Below are positions 57,363 to 64,000 of a stretch of DNA of 64,000 bases, in pieces. The stretch covers positions 563,947 through 627,946 of the forward strand of contig NW_004450276.1 of NCBI RefSeq assembly GCF_000321225.1, given 5' to 3'. Positions within the stretch are counted from its first letter, which is position 1; each line of letters begins with the position of its first letter. Below the pieces are notes generated by a model. That model worked only from the letters and a program-made list of their open reading frames with translations, had not been told where the DNA came from and did not search any database. The DNA is from Odobenus rosmarus divergens (lineage: Eukaryota > Chordata > Mammalia > Carnivora > Odobenidae). The translations under genes were made by a program, and so were the position numbers.

Positions 57363-59369
57363 CAAAGTTATGACAGTGGTAATATGTAAGCTGTATTTTG
57401 AAGGATTGCTTTGATTGCATTAGCCAGAGAAGAGTCGATGAGTATACTAATTCATATGAAAGAAGCAATGTGCAGAACACTAAATGGCTAAGATTTCAAC
57501 ATGAATTCCATTCAAAATCTTTTAAAAATGATAATTGGGTACAATTATTTTAATACTTTAATATAATGTACTAGAACCAACAGAAAGTTATTATAATAGA
57601 CAAAATTAAATAACTTCTTAAAAGAGAAAATTATGAAGCATTAATGATAATTACATACATAAGAAAAGATATTAATAATATACTATAATGCAATATATAA
57701 CATACAAAGTGAACAAGCTGAAATATACATTTTTACACTACAAGCATATATCAAAAAGGCAATCTACCATAGAAATAAAGAGGAATAAAATTATTCTATT
57801 AAAATATGGATCATGGAAAATATCTTGAGAAAATACATAAAGATCATCACAAATTATACCATTACATATCAACGTATTTGTAACAGCTATGTAAAAATTG
57901 TAAATGCCAGCAACTAGGCAGACAGGAACTTTGTTTCATAATTACTCTGCATGTAACATGCAAATACAGGGAAAATACTCCAGGATATATGGAAAAAACA
58001 AACAACTGTGCATATTTCTCTCTTAAAGAAACTCTTATGCAGATTCTACCCAAAGAAATTCCAACAGAAAATCCCAATAACATTAAGGATATCTTTAGCT
58101 CAAAAATATATTGTCATGCTGGAATCTAAGAATATAGCTATCAATACATGTATGGATATTTTTTCATCCTCAGGGGGAAATATGCTACACAAAGGAAAAA
58201 GAGATGTGACAATTTTATTGAAATCTGGAATCCTATTTACAACATAATGGAAAATAAAAGTTTAGATTAATGGCACAGAAAGAAATAATACTCTCATAGA
58301 TAGGTAAAAGATTGTTTTTAATTCCTTTTGGCTAGAATAAATAAAATCAGAGAACTACTGTAAGCAGCATCTTTAAAATAACTACATACACACCGGTATG
58401 TGCTCTAAGTTAATAAGAGAAGACCCAGAAGCAGAACCATCTTTTACATTTGTGGGACCCAGGGCAAATTGAAAAATGGAGGCCCATATAATACATGGAT
58501 ATATTTGAAAATTACAAATCATGGTAACAAACCATTAAATAAGTTATTTCTATCTATTTACCTTGACAAAGTTTCCATTTTGATTCTGTGATTCCTCTGA
58601 ACTCCACATCAGAACATGACCTACCTGTAACCGCACCCTTGGGGACTTTCTACTGCCAGCTCCATGGGACACGACAGGCACCTCACATACATGCAGGTCA
58701 ATGCCCTGGCTCAGCTGAATTCATTCCATTCACATCCTCTCCAGGTACTATTTCTTGGCCACCCTTTGAGCCTAAGGGCATGCATTCCAAAAAAAAAAGA
58801 ACAGACCTGGGAAAGACACCTGCAGAGCTCCTGGAATCAGACATGGGGCAGACCAAGCAGATAACTTAAGATGGACCAGAAGGGGGCTGTGCAGGCTCAG
58901 AGTGAGCATCTGCCCCCAACCCCACACCAGCTCCATGGACTTCTCACCTCACTGAAAGGACATCACCACAGTAGGGCCAGAGCAGGGCACTGTCTCACCC
59001 AATTTAAGGTGGAACTAAGCAAAAGGAAAGCTGGGTCACCAATAAACGCTATGGAATCATGCAAAGAATGTTCTTGATTCTCACTACATCAATTTTTCAC
59101 TTGGGTTTTATACTATTTAAACTTAATTTTAAGTCTTAGAATTTCTGAGGTTTAAAGATTTAATATGGAAAATATCTGATAATCCAATCCAATTTAAAAA
59201 TATTGATGGTAGAAGATTGTGCCAGTCGCTAGAAGTGAATACATTACTCCTGCTTCAAGGATGAGTAATTTGGCACACAGACTGTCATATGCCTTCAATT
59301 CACCATAATAAAATGTTGTAACAGCAACAGAATTCATGTGAAATAGTGAAACTACATGATGTCCCATAA
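57363..59369. other. Unassigned, A/T-rich stretch
   Basis: 57500-58400 is very A/T-rich with no recognised repeat. 58430-58520 contains 'gtgggacccagggcaaattg', a word known from a mammalian repeat I cannot name. Frames of 93 and 66 codons at 58588-58869 overlap in different phases and have no recognisable domain. Confidence 0.4.
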
Positions 59370-59490
59370 TTTGAATGTGACCTCTACTATGCTGGAGACT
59401 GTCCCATTTGTTCGCTGCTTTATATAGGCAGCTAAACTAATACCTGTCCAAAGTAGGTGGTCAATAAATATTTGTTGATTGAGTGAAGGA
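59370..59490 (+). mobile_element. L2 3' terminus
   Basis: 'gtaggtggtcaataaatatt' and 'tgttgattgagtgaagg' are typical of the L2 3' end. Confidence 0.6.
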
Positions 59491-59504
59491 AGGGGAAAGA
59501 GTGA

Positions 59505-59690
59505 ATACCGGGCATCTGCTATGTCTCAGGAACTTACATAAATCACAATGGCTATTATCCCTATTTTGCCGATAAGAAACAGGTGACATAAAGAAGTAAC
59601 ATCCCTGAATTCCAAACACTGGTAAATGGCGGAGACCACAGATATGACCTCAAAGCTCCTGCTCTTTCCACCTCATCCATATCAGACCCA
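59505..59690 (-). mobile_element. MIR
   Basis: Reverse MIR: 'gggcatctgctatgtctcag', 'tatccctattttgccgataa' and 'caaagctcctgctctttcc' in order. Confidence 0.7.
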
Positions 59691-61510
59691 ATGCTCTCTT
59701 TCTATAATAATTATTTGTAATATCTACTTTATTGTCCTGCAATGAAATTCACAGACAATATATATTTGCCTGTACAAGTCCAGAAAAATCAGTGCTGTCT
59801 CCTGATTGCAAAATAAAGAAGGAATAAAAGGAATGTAAGTTATGATAAAATAAAACATACTTAATAAGACAGACATCATAGACAATAAAACAGACACTTG
59901 TCCCTCTACATAGGTTCTCCTCGACTGCAAAAATTACAAGTGCAGAATGAGAAAGAAGACAGGTATTGGCAGCTCAAATATCACAATTGGTGCTGCCATT
60001 GACTCAGTAACATTTCAAAGGAAACAATGTGCAGTCTTCACTCAATTTACATGGCAGCTGAACTCTTAGAAAATTCACCGTACGTTAAAATTATGCAGAA
60101 ATGCTGGACACAGAATACGTCTTTATTGTATGAAACCAGCTCCCACCGACTAAATGCCAACAGTGCCGGCTGTCACCCAACAAAAACTCCTCAAAGATTT
60201 CCAAAATGCCCTATAGAAGGCAGCAGCACCTCCCAGGGAACACTGCCTTGCTGGTCCTCTGTAAAGAGCTATGAGAGCCCAAGGAGAGAGACTTTGACTC
60301 TACCTTGCCCAGCCTGGGCTGTGGAGGTCAGCAAAGTTTCACAGTGAAGGCAAAACATAAGGTGGGGCTTACCAACTGAGGACTTCTCCAGGCTAAGACC
60401 CTGGGAGTACTTTCCAAAGAAAACCTACAGGAAAGGCTCAGGCAGACCTCCCACCTCCCCAGTGAATACAACACAAAGCTCCAGGCTATTGTCAAGTTTG
60501 TGTGGGGAAAATGTAATTGTTAACTTGAATACATTTTAATGACCTCAGCAGGAACTAGGGAAGTCACATTCTTTCCCTAGAGCAGTACTAGGATATTAGC
60601 AAGTGTATTCCATATAAACTCGGCGTGGGGGGGCGGGGGGATGATGTTTTTTAAGTCTCCTTATCAAGCTCTTCAGTAATATAGTTCCTCGGTAACATTA
60701 TGAGCACCAAGCTTACTAAGCTACAGATTTAGAAAGAGAAGCATGACTGACTGTCCATGAGGACGGTGTTTTTTCTCTATGTGCTGGGTACTGTGTTCTC
60801 ATATTTCTGGAACAGAGTCTCAGTTCTGTGATACCTTGGGCATATCTTAATCATGATGCTATGCTTAATAAATGTCTCTGTTTGATTTGAAGTCTCATCT
60901 ACTGTATTGAATCAACATAGCTCTGCATTTGTGCCTGCATGTGTTGGAGATGCTGTTCAAGCATCTGTCCAAATTAGCACACTTAGCTTCATTTCCTTCC
61001 TTGGGGGAATCCTGTAATTTTTCTTACTCTAGAGTTTTTAAAGAGGCCCTAATTATTTATATTTCTTGTTGTGAATGAGTCCCTTGGAGCTGCTAACAAA
61101 TGACTCATAATAAGTTGGACTCGATGATCTCTAAAATTCCCTCCTGGTTCCAACATTCTATGATTTTATAAGTTGTCCATTAATTTCCCTAATTTCTCAA
61201 GAACTCAAATATCATAGGCAGATATTGGGAATATAAAGTGACTCTTGGTGAACTGTCACATACTCGCACAATTTGAATACCTGGGAAGGGTGTTAAGGGA
61301 CAAAGGAACTGCTTTAGGTTATTAGATCAGGGTAGTGTTTGAAAAGATTTCAGAGTAGGATTATCTATTAAATGTTCAGAGCAGGAAAGACCATCATGTA
61401 TTGGCAAAAAGGCTTAAGGAAGCTCTACTGGAAAAGCAGAATGACATAAAAGGGAAAAAGAGAGTACAAAACAGAGACAATGGAGAGGTGAAGTTATAGA
61501 TTTATGTAGC
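59691..61510. other. Non-coding stretch, mostly unassigned
   Basis: No exon recognised. A G-rich tract lies at 60626-60640. A weak L2-like end ('gcttaataaatgtctctg') lies near 60863. A 106-codon frame at 60027-60347 has no domain features. Confidence 0.45.
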
Positions 61511-61711
61511 AGAGACTATGGACTCCGGGAAACAAACTGAGGGTTTCAGAGGGAAGGGGGGTGGGGGGGATGGGTTAGCCCGGTAATGGGGATTAAGGAG
61601 GGCATGTATTGCATGGAGCACTGGGTGTTATACCCAAACAACGAATCATGGAACACTACATCAAAAACTAATGATGTACTGTATGGTGACTAACACAATA
61701 AAAAAAAACAA
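61511..61711 (+). mobile_element. Very short, little-decayed L1 3' end with 9-bp target-site duplication
   Basis: About 200 bp of L1 3' UTR: the G-rich tract (61549-61572), 'catggagcactgggtgttat', 'gaatcatggaacactacatc', 'aaaaactaatgatgtactgt', then an A-tail. Flanked by 'ttatgtagc' at 61502-61510 and 61712-61720. The sequence is close to the youngest carnivore L1 form I know, so it is probably a recent, severely truncated insertion. Confidence 0.88.
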
Positions 61712-61720
61712 TTATGTAGC

Positions 61721-62496
61721 GGACATTGGCAATTGAACTCTAAAAGTAACTTTGTTTCAGCTCCAGTAATTTACATGTAAACAAAGAAAACAAACAAACA
61801 AAAGCCACTTCAGATTGTTTCCAACGCTCCCATAGTGGACTAGCTGCTAATAAACGCATCAAAGACCCTGCCACTGTCATTTTAAGATGATTTGCCTGCT
61901 CTATAGAAGATGACCATGTTTGGGGAGAGGCCCCATTTTTCACAATTTTGCCATTTTCTATTTTCACGAAACATATAAAGTGGTCTAAGTTACTTTGATT
62001 TTTATTATTGTTATTGGAAAATAGAACTATTTCCACCTATTTTTGTGGAATATATATATATACACTAATTATATTTATATTTGCTGGTTTCACAGAGCTA
62101 TTCTCTCCTCACTTCTGAGACCTTCATTTTTACCAGATCTTTCATTCCAAAGCAAATAAGTAATGAAAATTTACATCTATTTTTTTGATTAGGACATTAT
62201 TCTCCAGTCCATTGACCGATCTTCATTGGATTTCTATATTTCTTCATTTCAGCTGCATTTTCAATTTTCGTGCTATGTTCATCTTTTGTCCTGTATGTTT
62301 CTGAGATTTTCTTAAATGAACATTGGCTCATTCTGTTTCATACTTTGTCATTCACCTAAAACAATCTTCTTTTCCATGTCTTCATTATTTTTATAAACAT
62401 TCCATTTGGGGAGGTGTGTCTTATTGGCTCTCCTATTGGCTTTTTATTTCAGGATCAGCCACATCTCTTCTCTGTCCTTCTGTGCCACCAGTTTAA
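61721..62496. other. Non-coding stretch, unassigned
   Basis: No repeat or exon recognised apart from a short TA run at about 62049-62063. A 98-codon minus frame at 61740-62036 overlaps the end of the young L1 flank and has no recognised domain. Confidence 0.4.
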
Positions 62497-62510
62497 TCAA
62501 GGAGTTTTTC

Positions 62511-62720
62511 TTTTTTCTTTTTTTAATTTTTAAAAATATTTTATTTATTTGAGAGAGTGTGTGTGTGAGAGAGAGAGAGAGAGAGCATGAGCAGGGGAGA
62601 GGGAGAAGCAGGCTCCCCACTGAGCAGGGAGCCCCATGTAGGGCTTGATCCCAGGCCCTGGGATCATGACCTGAGCCAAAGGCAGACGACCAACTGACTG
62701 AGACACCCAGGTGCCTTTAC
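62511..62720 (-). mobile_element. SINEC with 14-bp target-site duplication
   Basis: Reverse Can-SINE with a T-rich left end, an expanded GT/GA run ('gtgtgtgtgtgagagagag' type, about 62557-62585), 'gcttgatcccaggccc', and the head complement 'agacacccaggtgcc'. Flanked by 'tcaaggagtttttc' at 62497-62510 and 62721-62734. Confidence 0.93.
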
Positions 62721-62816
62721 TCAAGGAGTTTTTCATCTCATTTGGGTTTATGATGTTGTTTCTTTCTCAGTAACCCCTTACTGATATTCTCCCACCCTCA
62801 TTAATTCTTTCTCTGT

Positions 62817-62820
<4 letters not shown>

Positions 62821-62861
<41 letters not shown>
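62821..62861. repeat. (CA)n microsatellite
   Basis: About 20 CA units with one G near the end. Long enough to be polymorphic. Confidence 0.95.
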
Positions 62862-62863
<2 letters not shown>

Positions 62864-63149
62864 GCATGGCTGCCACCACCTGCACGTTCCTCTCTGCCAT
62901 TCCCTTTGTGACTCAGGTCCATTTGCTACCCCAACGTCCAATATGTAAATTCTTCCTTCTTACTCCAGTTCCCCAATTTAACTCTCATCTCTCCTCCTCT
63001 CCTATAATCGAACTCCAGATTTGCAGCTCTTCCCCTGTCAAGAGATCATTTCAGTAGTGTTTTATGAGAGCAGACATTTTATTTACCCCTTGGGTGAAAA
63101 TAAAACCCCCTGAACAATAATTCAAAAAATTAAGACACAAAATTGAGTA

Positions 63150-63300
63150 GAATGTACTTCTTCATTTAACAAGTATGTGCTGAGTATAGCATTGACCTAG
63201 CTCTGGCTTTGGGGCAGAGAATTATCAGACTTGACACCTACCCTCAAGGAATTCTCTGCTTTCTTATAAATCATAAAATCACAAACTAAACATGATTGCT
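63150..63300 (-). mobile_element. L2 3' end
   Basis: 'ttcttcatttaacaagtatg', 'ctgagtatagcattgaccta' and 'acctaccctcaaggaattc' are reverse L2 3' words. Confidence 0.65.
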
Positions 63301-64000
63301 CTAAAATGTCTGAAATTGGGGAGCTTGAGGTCTGAGCTCTCTGTCTTGTGCATGTTAAAGTATTTGAGACAGAGGAAACTTCCCTTGGCAAGTGGGAGTT
63401 TTCATTAAAGATGCAAATTGGTATTATGAATCTCTGAATGAAGTCACTGCAGACTGAAAAGGAATCCAAGTAGGATGGTAGGGAGAAATAATGTAGCTTT
63501 TAGGAAAAAAACTAAAGTGCAAAAATGGAGTATTTTTGAAGATAAAGCAACATACCCAGAATGTACTGATTTAAAACAAAAGGGAAAGTTCAGTAATTAT
63601 AGATGAAGAGGCTTTGAGAACCCTATTTGCTAAATCAGAGTAGCCAGCCATACCTCTTTAATGCTACGGCTCTCCATTCTTCAGAGGCTCTGCCAAGGAG
63701 AAAATGTGGTTCCTTGATTAGCCTCTAGGGGGCCAGTGTGACCTACCAGAACTGCCAGTTATTTACCATTATACCTGCCCTTCTTCCTACATGACTTCAA
63801 CCCACACACACACTCTTTTTACTAGTGAACTAGTTTCTGGAGAAGGGGGTAACATCATTGTCCAAATTAATAGCTGCAAGGTCGTTACTTGAGAGAGTCT
63901 AGACATGATTTTCAAAGTCTGTGAAGTAGAACCCCATGAGCTCCCAGGCCAGAGCTCTGACCTGATCACAGATTAATTGGGTGTCTTGGAAGAAAAACAC
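63301..64000. other. Non-coding stretch, unassigned
   Basis: No repeat family or exon recognised up to the window edge. Confidence 0.45.

Overview
This window is mammalian nuclear DNA, almost certainly from a carnivoran. Eight tRNA-derived Can-SINEs (SINEC) are present, with the head form 'ggcgcctgggtggctcag' and AATAAA-rich tails. Their sequences look like the type found in non-canid caniforms (bears, seals, mustelids and relatives) rather than the dog SINEC_Cf or felid types. Carnivore-type L1 and older pan-mammalian repeats (L1M, L2, MIR, MLT1 LTRs, an ERVL relic) fill much of the rest. The species call is inference from repeat types only.

I recognise no host protein-coding exon, rRNA, tRNA gene, CRISPR array or operon. 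Every long open frame I could assign is a piece of a retrotransposon (L1 ORF1 or ORF2), an antisense shadow of one, or a reading through a SINE or microsatellite. The window is best read as intergenic or deep-intronic sequence. I found no evidence of an undescribed gene system. What is informative is the insertion history.

Layout. 1-17.6 kb is almost entirely repeat-derived: the 5' end of a carnivore L1 running off the left edge (promoter repeats plus the first 48 ORF1 codons), several L1 3' ends, an ERVL-like relic, and a long fossil L1M (about 6.5-13.1 kb) carrying an MLT1 LTR, a younger L1 3' end, a SINEC and an L1 tail. At 15.4-17.4 kb there is a rearranged young L1. 17.6-26 kb is repeat-poor, with MIR, an L2, a DNA-transposon relic, one 5'-truncated L1 with a 15-bp target-site duplication, and two stretches with the look of conserved non-coding sequence. 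26.3-31.4 kb holds an L1 on each strand, with a repeat-poor stretch and two opposed MLT1 pieces between them. 31.4-45.2 kb is mostly old or unassigned sequence with scattered L2/MIR and one SINEC.

45.2-56.5 kb is a dense nest. An ancient L2 on the minus strand is split by an L1M, which is split by another L1 (with a GC-rich 67-bp tandem repeat at its 5' end), which holds a SINEC. A MIR and another SINEC also split the L2. Next comes a young L1 forming an inverted repeat with arms of about 385 bp, then a textbook twin-primed (5'-inverted) L1 that itself holds a SINEC with a 164-bp polypurine tail. 56.5-64 kb is older unassigned sequence with L2/MIR tails, a very young-looking 200-bp L1 3' end, a last SINEC and a CA microsatellite.

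All family names come from reading the sequence against remembered consensus features. No database search was run. Boundaries of ancient repeats are approximate (tens of bases). Boundaries marked by target-site duplications are exact to a few bases.
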